NCBI GenBank assembly: GCA_937927685.1
Contig: CALBSC010000077.1
Span: 186,001-250,000, forward strand
DNA from: an uncultured Burkholderiales bacterium
Lineage (GTDB): Bacteria; Pseudomonadota; Gammaproteobacteria; Burkholderiales; Burkholderiaceae_C
Direction of reading: 5' to 3'
DNA: 64,000 nt
The translations under genes and the position numbers were made by a program. This document shows positions 8,140-17,400 of this stretch, piece by piece. Position 1 is the first letter of the stretch. Each line of letters begins with the position of its first letter. The notes below the pieces were generated by a model. That model searched no databases, was not told the origin of the DNA, and worked only from the letters and a program-made list of their open reading frames with translations.

Positions 8140-10074
8140 ATGCGTTTACGCACTTTCCCTAGAATAGTCTCGACCACATCTGCCGCCTGTATTTTTGCTT
8201 TGTTTGCACTGTATTCCACCCGGACTCAAGCGGGCGAATTAAATCCTGTGGTGGTGACGGCGACCCGATTTGAGATGCCTTTGGCCGATGTATTGCCTTC
8301 AGCCTCGGTCATCAACCGAGAGCAGATCGAAAACTCACAAGCCACGACGCTAGCTGATTTGCTGCAGGGTCAAGCGGGGTTTGAATTTGGGCGAAACGGC
8401 GGTCCTGGAACCGTCACTTCTTTTTTCCTTCGAGGCCAAGACAGCACCAACATGGTGTTGCTAATCGATGGCGTGAGAGTCCAGACGGACAGTATCGGCA
8501 GCCTGGCGTTGACCGAGTTTCCTTTGCCCCTGATCGAAAAGATAGAAATACTTCGTGGCAATGCTGGAGCGCTCTACGGTGAGGCGGCCATCGGCGGCGT
8601 CATCAGCGTTCAAACCCGTCAAGCCGACGGTAAGCCGCAAACCTTTGGTGCCATGACACTCGGCTCCTACCAGTCGGAGGATGTCTACGCTGGCTACAAC
8701 AGCGCTGATGCGCAGGGATTGCGTTTCAATTTTGTGGCCGGACATAACCAGTCCAAAGGGTTCACGGCGATGAACCCGTCTCAGAACAACAGAGTGAATC
8801 CTGATCGGGACGGATATCGCAACGATTATTTCCAAGGCAAGGTCGAAAAGACAGTTGATCCTGACATGACGCTCGGGGCGAGAATCTCTCTGGTGGATTC
8901 CAGGCTGGATTACGATCGAGGTGATACATGGGATCCGGCGTTTTCGTCCTATTCATCTGACAAGTCTACAGACAAGCATCAATTTAAGAAGAAAAACGAA
9001 TCCTTGGGCCTGTTTGTCCGTAAGCAATTGAATCCGGATTGGGTGATGCGAGTGGATGTTGCTTCAACATCGTTGAGCTATCGTGATTTTCGAAATGACC
9101 AACAGCCCGTTTCTGGTGATACCAGCTACCTAAACGGGGCAATGAGCGGTGTACAACGAGTGCTCAAGTGGAGTTCGCTCTGGCAGGCGGATGCCCAAAC
9201 GGTCGTCAATATGGGTATCGATACGCAACATGACACCTACACTGCAACGGGGGATAACGCTTTCGATATGAAGCGCACACTTCAGGGTGTATTTGCTGGT
9301 TTGAATCGCCAATGGGGGCGATTGTCGCTGCAACTCAATGCTCGACATGACCGTGTCGATGTCGCTAACACCGCTTTTGGGGCTGATTCAGAAAACAGCA
9401 CGAGTACCAATACAGGCCTTTGGGGACTGGGGTGGCGTCTGAATTCTCATTGGCGGGTGACGTCTGCCGTGTCCAGTGGATTCCGGGCACCCACAGCTTC
9501 TGATGTTTCGCAAACTCCCAACTTGAGGCCAGAAAAACATCGTTCACAGGAAGTGGGTCTGGTACATACGAATGAGCAGACGCTATCCAAACTCGTCTAT
9601 TTTGAATCCATCGGGCGTGATGCGATCGATTACCTACCAGCCAATAACTACGCTCCTGAGAACATCGGCGAAACTCGCAACAAGGGATGGGAAGCGACCG
9701 CCCAAACGAACTTGGGTCCATACAAACTCCGACTGTCCGCAGTGCTCCAAGATCCATGGAGCCTAACGCATGCGGAAACATTGTCACGACGAGCCAAGCA
9801 CTACGGATCGGCTGACGTTTCCCGAAATTGGCAGGGATACGATGTGGGTTTTCGAGTCTACTCATCTGGCGAGCGCAAAAACTCGCACTACGATGCATAC
9901 ACGCTGGGTGGATATTCCGTATGGACTCTATATATCAACCATCGCTTGGACGATGAATGGTCAGCTCTAGTTAAACTGGACAATCTATTCGATCGCCAAT
10001 ACCAGTTGGCATATGGTTACAACACGCCCGGTCGCGGTGTCTACGCCACACTTCGTTATCAGCCCAAGCCTTGA
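8140..10074 (+). CDS. btuB: TonB-dependent outer-membrane cobalamin receptor
   Basis: Outer-membrane beta-barrel receptor (644 residues) for energy-dependent vitamin B12 uptake. The signal peptide (about residues 1-31, ending TRTQA) is followed by the TonB-box-like NPVVVTATR. The plug domain follows with FFLRGQDSTNMVLLIDGVRV and IEKIEILRGNAGALYGEAAIGGVI. The remaining roughly 500 residues alternate as barrel strands. The start at 8140 was chosen because it gives a complete signal peptide; the frame upstream of it is riboswitch. The last strand ends RYQPKP rather than in the usual terminal Phe or Trp, a small oddity. The B12 assignment rests on the riboswitch and the btuFCD genes behind it. 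Confidence 0.95.
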   Translation: MRLRTFPRIVSTTSAACIFALFALYSTRTQAGELNPVVVTATRFEMPLADVLPSASVINREQIENSQATTLADLLQGQAGFEFGRNGGPGTVTSFFLRGQDSTNMVLLIDGVRVQTDSIGSLALTEFPLPLIEKIEILRGNAGALYGEAAIGGVISVQTRQADGKPQTFGAMTLGSYQSEDVYAGYNSADAQGLRFNFVAGHNQSKGFTAMNPSQNNRVNPDRDGYRNDYFQGKVEKTVDPDMTLGARISLVDSRLDYDRGDTWDPAFSSYSSDKSTDKHQFKKKNESLGLFVRKQLNPDWVMRVDVASTSLSYRDFRNDQQPVSGDTSYLNGAMSGVQRVLKWSSLWQADAQTVVNMGIDTQHDTYTATGDNAFDMKRTLQGVFAGLNRQWGRLSLQLNARHDRVDVANTAFGADSENSTSTNTGLWGLGWRLNSHWRVTSAVSSGFRAPTASDVSQTPNLRPEKHRSQEVGLVHTNEQTLSKLVYFESIGRDAIDYLPANNYAPENIGETRNKGWEATAQTNLGPYKLRLSAVLQDPWSLTHAETLSRRAKHYGSADVSRNWQGYDVGFRVYSSGERKNSHYDAYTLGGYSVWTLYINHRLDDEWSALVKLDNLFDRQYQLAYGYNTPGRGVYATLRYQPKP

Positions 10075-10098
10075 TGGTTCTTGCACTTGGCTCACACC

Positions 10099-10995
10099 AT
10101 GATAACCCTCTGGCGTCATGCAGCAACCAATATCCTGATGGTGCTGGGTTATTTGGTAATGGTCACTCCCATTCATGCAGACGTCCGCGTTGTCGACGAT
10201 CGTGGAACTCAGGTGGTTTTGTCCCGACCCGCTCAACGTATAGTCAGTCTGCTGCCCTCTTTGACCGAGTCGGTCTGCATGTTGGGAGCATGTTCGCGTT
10301 TGGTGGGTGTTGATCGCTATTCCACCTGGCCGGCATCGATTCTTTCTTTGCCTCGAATGGGCGGAGGGATCGATCCAAATATCGAAGCTATTGTGGCCGT
10401 TCGACCCGACGTGGTGTTGCTGGCTGGGTCGACGCGAGGCAGTGACCGCCTGGAGGCATTGGGGTTGACCGTGTTGAGACTCGAGCCTCGCACGATGACA
10501 GATGTTCGACGCGTTTTGCTAACGGTCGCAGCGGTGTTAGGTGTGTCTTATTCCGATAGCACGCGTATCTGGCAGGGCATCGAATCGAACTGGTCCGCTG
10601 TCGCTCGTTCGATGCCCTCATCAATGCAGGGGAAACATGTCTACTTCGAAGTCAGCCCAGTGCCCTACGGTGCCGGTCCCAGCTCATTCATTGGCGAGAC
10701 CCTGCAACACCTGGGCTTGCTGAATATCTTGCCGACCGAATCAGGCCCCTTCCCCAAAATCAACCCCGAGTTCGTGGTGCGCGCCCAGCCCGACATCATC
10801 ATGCTGGCCGACAGTTCCCGACAGACCATGCTGCTACGCCCCGGGTGGAAATCGCTGCAGGCCGTGAAGCAAGATCAGTTATGTGTGTTTGATCAAGCTT
10901 CGGCCGATGTGCTTGTGCGTGCCGGGCCTCGTTTGGCCGAAGCTGCCCAGTTGATCGTGGGCTGTTTGCAGAGCCTTGCGAAGGCGGCACCATGA
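10099..10995 (+). CDS. btuF: Periplasmic cobalamin-binding protein
   Basis: Class III periplasmic binding protein, 298 residues, which delivers B12 to the BtuCD transporter. The signal peptide covers about residues 1-27. Typical segments are RIVSLLPSLTESVCMLGA, VGVDRYSTWP, the VRPDVVLLAGS loop and NPEFVVRAQPDIIMLAD. An upstream TTG at 10081 is possible, but the ATG at 10099 gives the better signal peptide. It lies 24 bases after btuB and its stop overlaps the btuC start (ATGA), so it belongs to the same transcript under riboswitch control. Other cobalt-chelate or haem-binding family members look similar, but the context settles it. Confidence 0.92.
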   Translation: MITLWRHAATNILMVLGYLVMVTPIHADVRVVDDRGTQVVLSRPAQRIVSLLPSLTESVCMLGACSRLVGVDRYSTWPASILSLPRMGGGIDPNIEAIVAVRPDVVLLAGSTRGSDRLEALGLTVLRLEPRTMTDVRRVLLTVAAVLGVSYSDSTRIWQGIESNWSAVARSMPSSMQGKHVYFEVSPVPYGAGPSSFIGETLQHLGLLNILPTESGPFPKINPEFVVRAQPDIIMLADSSRQTMLLRPGWKSLQAVKQDQLCVFDQASADVLVRAGPRLAEAAQLIVGCLQSLAKAAP

Positions 10996-11984
10996 CCCGG
11001 TCACCCGTGCACTGGACTGGCGGGTTGGTATGGCTCAGTGCGGGATTGCTGGTGGCCGGTTGTGGTGTCGGTAGCCAAGGCTGGGAGTGGCCAGACGTCT
11101 GGATGTCTGACGCAGTGGCTCGCCAGATCTTCTGGGAGATTCGTGTCCCACGCAATCTGGGCGCCTGGTTCGGTGGCGCGTTATTGGGTTTGTCAGGGGC
11201 CGTCGCACAAGGCCTGTTTCGCAACCCGTTGGCGGATCCTTATTTGATGGGATCGTCTGCAGGGGCGTCGTTGGGTGTCAGTCTCGCACTGAGTGCGGGG
11301 GGAATTTCTCTCATGGGCTTGGCTCACTGGGCGCGGATGGGCATCACAGGCGCCGCATTCCTGGGGGCGATTGCAGCCGTGTGCTTGACGTTGATGCTGT
11401 CACGCGGCATGCAGCACACTTTGCGATTGATCCTGGCCGGTGTCGTGGTGGGTGTCGTACTGAGCGCCTTGGCCACACTGCTGGTCTTGCGTGATCAGAC
11501 CCTCTGGCAAACCTTGCAGGCTTTCATGCTGGGTTCAGCCACCATGATCGATCAGTCCGCGTGCTCGCTCATGGGGGTGGTACTCCTCACGTGTTTGTTG
11601 CTGGCCTTGTTTTGGGCGCGCGTGCTGGATGCGTTGCATCTAGGGGAGGACACGGCCCGCAGTCTGGGCATGCCGTTGACGGCTGCTCCTTGGGGTCTGT
11701 TGGGGGTGATGTCGCTGGCGACTGGTTCAGCCGTGGCGCAAATGGGACTGGTCGCCTTCATCGGCCTGGCGGCCCCGCACGCGGTGCGCAGCACCCTGCA
11801 TGTCACCCATGGCTGGCTATTGACGATCTCCGCCCTGATGGGGGGGCTGCTGTTACTCGCGTCTGACATCGTTGCACGCCTCCTGTGGGCGCCAGAGGAG
11901 TTGCCGGTGGGGGTGATCACCTCGGTGCTGGGTGGGGGCTACCTGTTGTGGCGCATGAAACGCCCTTCCCAGGGGGGGATGTGA
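10992..11984 (+). CDS. btuC: Vitamin B12 ABC transporter permease
   Basis: FecCD-family inner-membrane permease, 330 residues with about nine to ten hydrophobic segments. The family block RVPRNLGAWFGGALLGLSGA followed by QGLFRNPLADPYLMGSSAGA is intact. A later conserved loop is GLVAFIGLAAPHAVR, and the end segment is LPVGVITSVLGGGYLLWRM. Two copies would pair with BtuD in the membrane to pass cobalamin from BtuF to the cytoplasm. The start overlaps the btuF stop by four bases and its own stop overlaps btuD by one (TGATG), showing tight translational coupling. FecCD permeases for iron-siderophores are alike; the B12 role comes from the operon and riboswitch. Confidence 0.93.
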   Translation: MTRSPVHWTGGLVWLSAGLLVAGCGVGSQGWEWPDVWMSDAVARQIFWEIRVPRNLGAWFGGALLGLSGAVAQGLFRNPLADPYLMGSSAGASLGVSLALSAGGISLMGLAHWARMGITGAAFLGAIAAVCLTLMLSRGMQHTLRLILAGVVVGVVLSALATLLVLRDQTLWQTLQAFMLGSATMIDQSACSLMGVVLLTCLLLALFWARVLDALHLGEDTARSLGMPLTAAPWGLLGVMSLATGSAVAQMGLVAFIGLAAPHAVRSTLHVTHGWLLTISALMGGLLLLASDIVARLLWAPEELPVGVITSVLGGGYLLWRMKRPSQGGM

Positions 11985-12763
11985 TGTCTTCTCATCCTGA
12001 GGGCCTGACCGCTCACCAACTCTCGGCATCACTGGGTGGTCGCCCCGTCCTGCACGAGGTGGAGATTCACCTGCCGCGTGGTCAATGGACGTGCGTGGTT
12101 GGCCCCAATGGCGCAGGGAAATCCACCCTGCTGCGCGCCATTGCCCGCTTAACGCCCAGTACAGGCCAGGTACGTTGGTTGGGCGTCGACCCTGACACAC
12201 GCAGTCCTCGCGAACGTGCCCAAACATTGTCATGGCTGGGCCAGAGTGAGGGGATCCATGCTGAAATGCGCGTGCGGGATGTGGTCATGCTGGCACGCTT
12301 GCCCCATCTGGACTGGCTTGCTTCGCCCTCAGCCCATGACCACCAGCTCGTGGACAACGCCCTGAATGCCACACAGGCCTGGGGCTATCGTGAGCGAGCG
12401 ATGTCAGAGCTCTCTGGCGGTGAATGCCAACGAGTACACCTGGCCCGGCTGTTGGCGGGCCACGCGCCCGTGATGCTGATGGACGAACCCCTGTCGCACC
12501 TGGATCCGCCCCATCAGGTGGACTGGTTGGAACTAGTGCGCTCCTTACGCGCGCAAGGCACGACGCTGCTCACGGTGCTACACGACATCGGATTGGCATT
12601 GCAGGCCGACCAGTTGGTGGTCATGCAAAACGCTCGGGTGGTCGGTCAAGGCGCCAGCCATGATCCGGTCTTGCATCGACTGATTGAAACTGTCTTTGAA
12701 GATCGCATTCGAATTCTGGCTGTTGAATCGCAATGGGTGGTGCTGCCGAGATTGTCCGCATGA
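11984..12763 (+). CDS. btuD: Vitamin B12 ABC transporter ATPase
   Basis: ABC ATPase of 259 residues that powers B12 import. Walker A is GPNGAGKST (about residues 37-45), the signature is LSGGECQRVHLARLL, Walker B is VMLMDEP, the D-loop is LSHLD and the switch histidine lies in LLTVLHDIG. The start at 11984 overlaps the btuC stop; the frame is open further upstream but only inside btuC. It is the last gene of the riboswitch-led operon. After its stop come 155 bases of AT-rich DNA with no clear terminator. Confidence 0.94.
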   Translation: MSSHPEGLTAHQLSASLGGRPVLHEVEIHLPRGQWTCVVGPNGAGKSTLLRAIARLTPSTGQVRWLGVDPDTRSPRERAQTLSWLGQSEGIHAEMRVRDVVMLARLPHLDWLASPSAHDHQLVDNALNATQAWGYRERAMSELSGGECQRVHLARLLAGHAPVMLMDEPLSHLDPPHQVDWLELVRSLRAQGTTLLTVLHDIGLALQADQLVVMQNARVVGQGASHDPVLHRLIETVFEDRIRILAVESQWVVLPRLSA

Positions 12764-12894
12764 CGGCGGACGGTTGAGTGCCCCTTAACTTTCTAACTAG
12801 TAATAACCCTAAAACCACGCGACCTTGGTTTCAAGGTTAAGGTGAAAGGATTGGTTTTATTTTTATCATTCCTATTTAATTAATCAATTCCATC

Positions 12895-12912
12895 ATGCTA
12901 ATTATTTAGCAT
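12895..12912. promoter_or_regulatory. 7-bp inverted repeat just before the lipoprotein gene
   Basis: ATGCTAA, four bases, then TTAGCAT form a perfect hairpin or dyad that ends six bases before the ATG at 12919. It lies in an AT-rich gap (12764-12918) that also holds a 6-bp dyad at 12822-12837. There is no ribosome site between it and the ATG. It could be an operator or a translation-blocking stem. Confidence 0.3.
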
Positions 12913-12918
12913 TCATCA

Positions 12919-14391
12919 ATGGGCAAGAGGCACCGTCATTTACATTCACACGCACTTCCCGCATGGGTGTGCTGGGTGATGTGCCTGTGGTTAAGTGCGT
13001 GCGGTGGTGGTGGTGGGTCAACGGGAAGCGCATCCCGTTTACAGGGACAGTTCATCGACAGTGCCGTCGAGGGACTGACTTACCGAACGAGCTCCAACAT
13101 CACGGGCGTGACCCGACCCGATGGCGGCTTTGACTTCAACGCGGGCGACACCGTGGAATTCTCGTTTGGTGCGATCAGGTTTCCATCGGTGCCGGCAAAG
13201 TCGATTGTGACACCTCTCAACATGGCCTCAGGCCAGGTGGACTCACCCGTACTGAGCAACATCGCGTATGTCCTTCAGGCGCTGGATGCTGATGACAACC
13301 CGGAGAACGGCATCACCTTGTCGCTGAACCTCTCCAGACTGGCGACCCAGACGCTGGATTTCTCGGTGGACACCGCCACTTTTATCAACAACGCAGCCCT
13401 CGTTGCGCTGATTGGTCAAAAAGGTGGAAGCAGCACCACGCCAGACTCAGCGCTGAACCATGTGCTGAACAACATCAATTGGAATCTAGACCAAGGCTTC
13501 GTCGACTCCGCGGTGATCGGTCCCGCGGTCGATTGCCTTTTCCCCGACCAGGGCAACTCCAGTGCAGATGTGTCCCTGGTCAAGCGGGTCATGGCCAGTT
13601 CCAACCGTACGCCCTTGTCGTCAAAGCTGTGGGCCGATGTTTACGCCAAACCGAACAATGAAAAAGGTTGGTTTTATGACGCCACCTATACGTTGAAAAA
13701 TCCCATGGCGGAGGGGTCCTTCGAGCCCTATCGACCCGCCGCAACCAGTCCTGAAGTACAGGCGGCGATGGTCAGCCAACTCTGGCACAGCTACTCGCAG
13801 GCTCATGATGCCTGGTTCAGGCATCGGGACCAGCCCAATGTCATGCTTCGTGTTGCCGCCCTCAAAACCTACGCAGGTCTGTTGAATCAGCCGGAATACA
13901 TCGGCAATGCCATCTTCTTGCACTACAACGGGGAACTCAACTCCTATCTGGAATTGTTTTTCAAACCCAAACTGAACTCTGCGGTCTTTTTCAGCTTCAC
14001 GTCCAACAACAGCAGTATTTTGTTCAACAGCACCTTGGGCAAAGACGGACAACTGGGTGGAAACGACGATGGGTATCTCCCGCCTGGTCTGACCCAATGG
14101 GCCGCACAACATGTGCCTGGAGATCTCAATTTCCCGCCAAACCTGCGTCAGGGGGGAACCACGTCGGCGGGCCGTCAAATTCCCGATGGCACCTGCCTGA
14201 TTCCAGCAGGAGGGTCGGCCCTGGTGTGGCTGCGACCCAGCAGCCGCTCTGATTTCTTTTTCAGCCCTGTCGGTGTGTCTGTTCCTGGCAAAGGAACGGC
14301 GCCGCTTTACACCACTGCACAGGGCTATCAGGGGTCAGTGGGTTTGTACAGCAATGAAAACGCGATCCAACTGACCGTCATCAGACCCTGA
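12919..14391 (+). CDS. Unknown lipoprotein with glycine-rich anchor
   Basis: A 490-residue predicted outer-surface or periplasmic lipoprotein. The signal sequence ends in the lipobox LSAC at Cys28, which is followed by a run of five glycines, a common linker after a lipidated cysteine. Residues about 42-105 (IDSAVEGLTYRTSS, DGGFDFNAGDTVEFSFGAI, KSIVTPLNMA) match a beta-rich module I know from many proteobacterial secreted or lipoproteins of unknown role. The remaining roughly 350 residues are rich in aromatic and small residues and were not recognised. It is downstream of btuD but separated by 155 AT-rich bases and is probably transcribed on its own. It is convergent with the repeat-protein gene. 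No function is assigned. Confidence 0.8.
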   Translation: MGKRHRHLHSHALPAWVCWVMCLWLSACGGGGGSTGSASRLQGQFIDSAVEGLTYRTSSNITGVTRPDGGFDFNAGDTVEFSFGAIRFPSVPAKSIVTPLNMASGQVDSPVLSNIAYVLQALDADDNPENGITLSLNLSRLATQTLDFSVDTATFINNAALVALIGQKGGSSTTPDSALNHVLNNINWNLDQGFVDSAVIGPAVDCLFPDQGNSSADVSLVKRVMASSNRTPLSSKLWADVYAKPNNEKGWFYDATYTLKNPMAEGSFEPYRPAATSPEVQAAMVSQLWHSYSQAHDAWFRHRDQPNVMLRVAALKTYAGLLNQPEYIGNAIFLHYNGELNSYLELFFKPKLNSAVFFSFTSNNSSILFNSTLGKDGQLGGNDDGYLPPGLTQWAAQHVPGDLNFPPNLRQGGTTSAGRQIPDGTCLIPAGGSALVWLRPSSRSDFFFSPVGVSVPGKGTAPLYTTAQGYQGSVGLYSNENAIQLTVIRP

Positions 14392-14458
14392 GGATGGTGG
14401 TCAGGGACGCGTTCCCTGAGGCTGCGCGATGGACAGGCAGGCCGCTGGACACGCCCGC

Positions 14459-17400
14459 TTATTTTTTGCCTTGAACGCGGGTGAGTTTATCCAGCACAAC
14501 GTCTTGCTTGCGCTTCAAAATGTCCAATGACTCGCGCAACTTGTAGTTGTAGGCCTGTTTTTTCACCGGTTCTTTGGTGGGACCCTCGGCGGTATCGGCC
14601 TCAGAAGAACTGGCATGTTGCGCATCGGGAGTTTCCTCTTTCTCGTGATCGTATTCCAGGAATACGTTGATGGAAGAGAAATCAATGACCCGCTGGCGAT
14701 GAATCGTTGGTGGAATCTCCAATTCAAATCCCGCTTTTTGACGCAGGACTTCAGGTTCCTTGGCTGCAGACTCCTGCCAGGTTTGAAACACACGTTTGCG
14801 GGGTGACTCAGGGGCCGGCCGGGGACGCTCTTCGATCATCCGCCCAGTTGCCTCATCATCATCAGCGATGGGTTTGGGGGCCAGCGGCCTGTTCTTGGGG
14901 ATCAGTGGGTTGTTTTTGTCTCGACTGCTGGCACCCTCCAAGCGCTGGCGATTGATGTCAGCGTCCTTTGAATTGAGGCGCTGCCTGTTAGGAGAAGACG
15001 GTGCGTCAGTCGGTGTCTGGGCGCGCTCGGTGTCAAGCCGCGACGCATCGATCTTGGCTCTGTTGGCATCCGTGGAGTCAGCATCAAGCGACTGATTGTT
15101 CGGCCCGGGGTCTGCCGAGTCTTCCAGCGTCAGGGTGTTATGGCCAGGTCCGGATTCGTCAACTGACTGGTTATTCGGATCGGTGCCGGGTTGGTCAATG
15201 GTCTGAATGTTGGCTTCAGGCTCGGAGGAAGGTAATGCCTGAACGTTATTGCCATTGACCGCTTCGGCGACTGACTGGTTGTTCGGGTCAGTGCCAGAGG
15301 CGGGTATCGACTGCACGTTGTTACCCGAACCAGACTCATCCACGGACTGGATGTTGGGGCCCTTGCTGGAAGAGGGCACTGCCTGAACGTTGTCGCTCGC
15401 TCCGGATTCATCCACGGACTGGATGTTGGGGCCCGTGCTGGAAGAGGGCACTGCCTGAACGTTGTCGCTCGCACCGGATTCATTCACGGACTGGATGTTG
15501 GGGTCCGTGCTGGAAGAGGGGACTGCCTGAACGTTGTCGCCCGCACCGGATTCATTCACGGACTGGATGTTGGGGTCCGTGCTGGAAGAGGGCACTGCCT
15601 GAACGTTGTCACCCGATCCGGATTCATTCACGGACTGGATGTTGGGGCCCGTGCTGGAAGAGGGCACTGCCTGAACGTTGTCACCCGTTCCTGATTCATC
15701 CACGGACTGGATGTTGGGACCCGTGCTCGAGGAGGGCACTGCCTGAAGGTTGTCACCCGCAACGGATTCATTCACGGACTGGATGTTGGGCGAATCCGAG
15801 GAGTCATTCTTGACTGATTGCTGATTGTCACTGCCTGTGCCAGCAGAGACGTGTTGAATGTTGTCTTCCCCCTTGTCCGTAGAAATCGGCACAGCAGAAT
15901 CGCTGTCTGACTTCGATGAGGCAGGATGCAACACGTTGTCAGAGGTCGGCTCTGTGGCGGGCACTTCAGTTGTCGAATCTGAATTTGCGTCACCTGTTGC
16001 GAAGGCTTTATTGTATTGTTGCCGGTCTTGGTCAAAGGACTCGTGCGATGGCTTGGCTGAGTCGTTGCCGTCTGGAACAAAGGTCTCTGAATCAGTCAAC
16101 TGATTCTGATGAAGCGAAGAATCCTTTGGTGAGGGTGCCTGTGACTCAAAATTGAAATCATTTGAAGTAGGTTCACTGCTGGCATCTGGACGAATCAGAT
16201 CCTCTGCAGAACGGGCTTCATTCGAAAAGGGCGGCTGTGCCTCACCCTGCGCCAGCGGGCTCTCGGTTGGGCTTGCATCCGTAGAGATTTGCGAGCCCCC
16301 AGGGGTTGAAGAAGAGGCGCTTGGAGCTTCGTCTGCGGGGACTGATCCCGAACCTTGAGACGCTGAAGGTGCGGCTTGAGAGCTGGACGGTGCACTGGCT
16401 GCAGCACCTTCTGAAGAGGGTGCTGCCCCAGATGAGGGTCCAGGCGCTCCACCTGCAGAAGAGGGCGCTGAAGCAGAGGAGCTCGGTGCTCCACCTGCAG
16501 AAGAAGGCCCTGAGGCAGATGAACTAGGTGCTCCACCTGCGGACGCTGAACCTGCGAGGGCTGATCCCGCACCTTGAGACGCAGAAGGTGCAACTTGCGA
16601 GCTGGACGGTGCACTGGAAGACTCTCCACCTGAAGAGGGTGGTGATGACGGTTCAGGTTGCGCAGCAGTGGAGGCACTGGGCGCACCAGGCTCTGACGGT
16701 GGCCTTGATTCGGCGTTCTGTTCAGGCGCAGACACCTGCGGAGAATCGCCGAAAGATTCCGGTGTCAGCGGCTTGTTCGGTGAGGAGGTGCGAGGCGAGG
16801 GCTGCCTGGGGCTTGCAGGCTTCTCAGTGTCACGTGAACTTGGTGTTGCCTGTCGTGGTGGGGGTTCAGCCTGGTGTGCAGGCTGAGGAGTGTGGGCATC
16901 ACCACGGTCTGCTTGAATGTTCTCGCTGTCGTGTTCCCGCTCATCTTCATCCACTGACGGCGAGGGCGAACCTTCCCCCGCTGGTGAAGGACTCGCGCGG
17001 TTTTCTTCAGGATAAGGTTCAGCGCTGGTATCTTCCTCTTGTGAAGCCGCGCGATGATTGGGCGGAAGGGGACCGCGGTGCAACGCACTTTTCCGTCCAA
17101 AAGGAGACCCGTCGCCGGAACCACGACGGTACTTGAGCACATCCGGGTCCTCTTCGGGATCGGGCTTACTCCGACCAGAGGTGGCTTGAGACATGTTGTC
17201 AGCCTTCAGCCCCCAAGCGGTCGGTTGCGCATTCTCATCGTGTCTGGACAGAAGGCGAGACGCATTGAATTTCAGGGTGCCCAGGTGAATGGACATGTCT
17301 CGTTCGGAGACTCCCCAGGAATCACGCAGGTGCCGGAAAAACTGCCATTTGGTGGGGGTGCCACGGCCTTCCAGGAAAATCAGGTTTGCACACTGGCACA

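Noticed and set aside
15215..15790. CRISPR-like regular repeats
   Set aside because: The repeats are contiguous 72-bp coding units without unique spacers and no cas genes are near.
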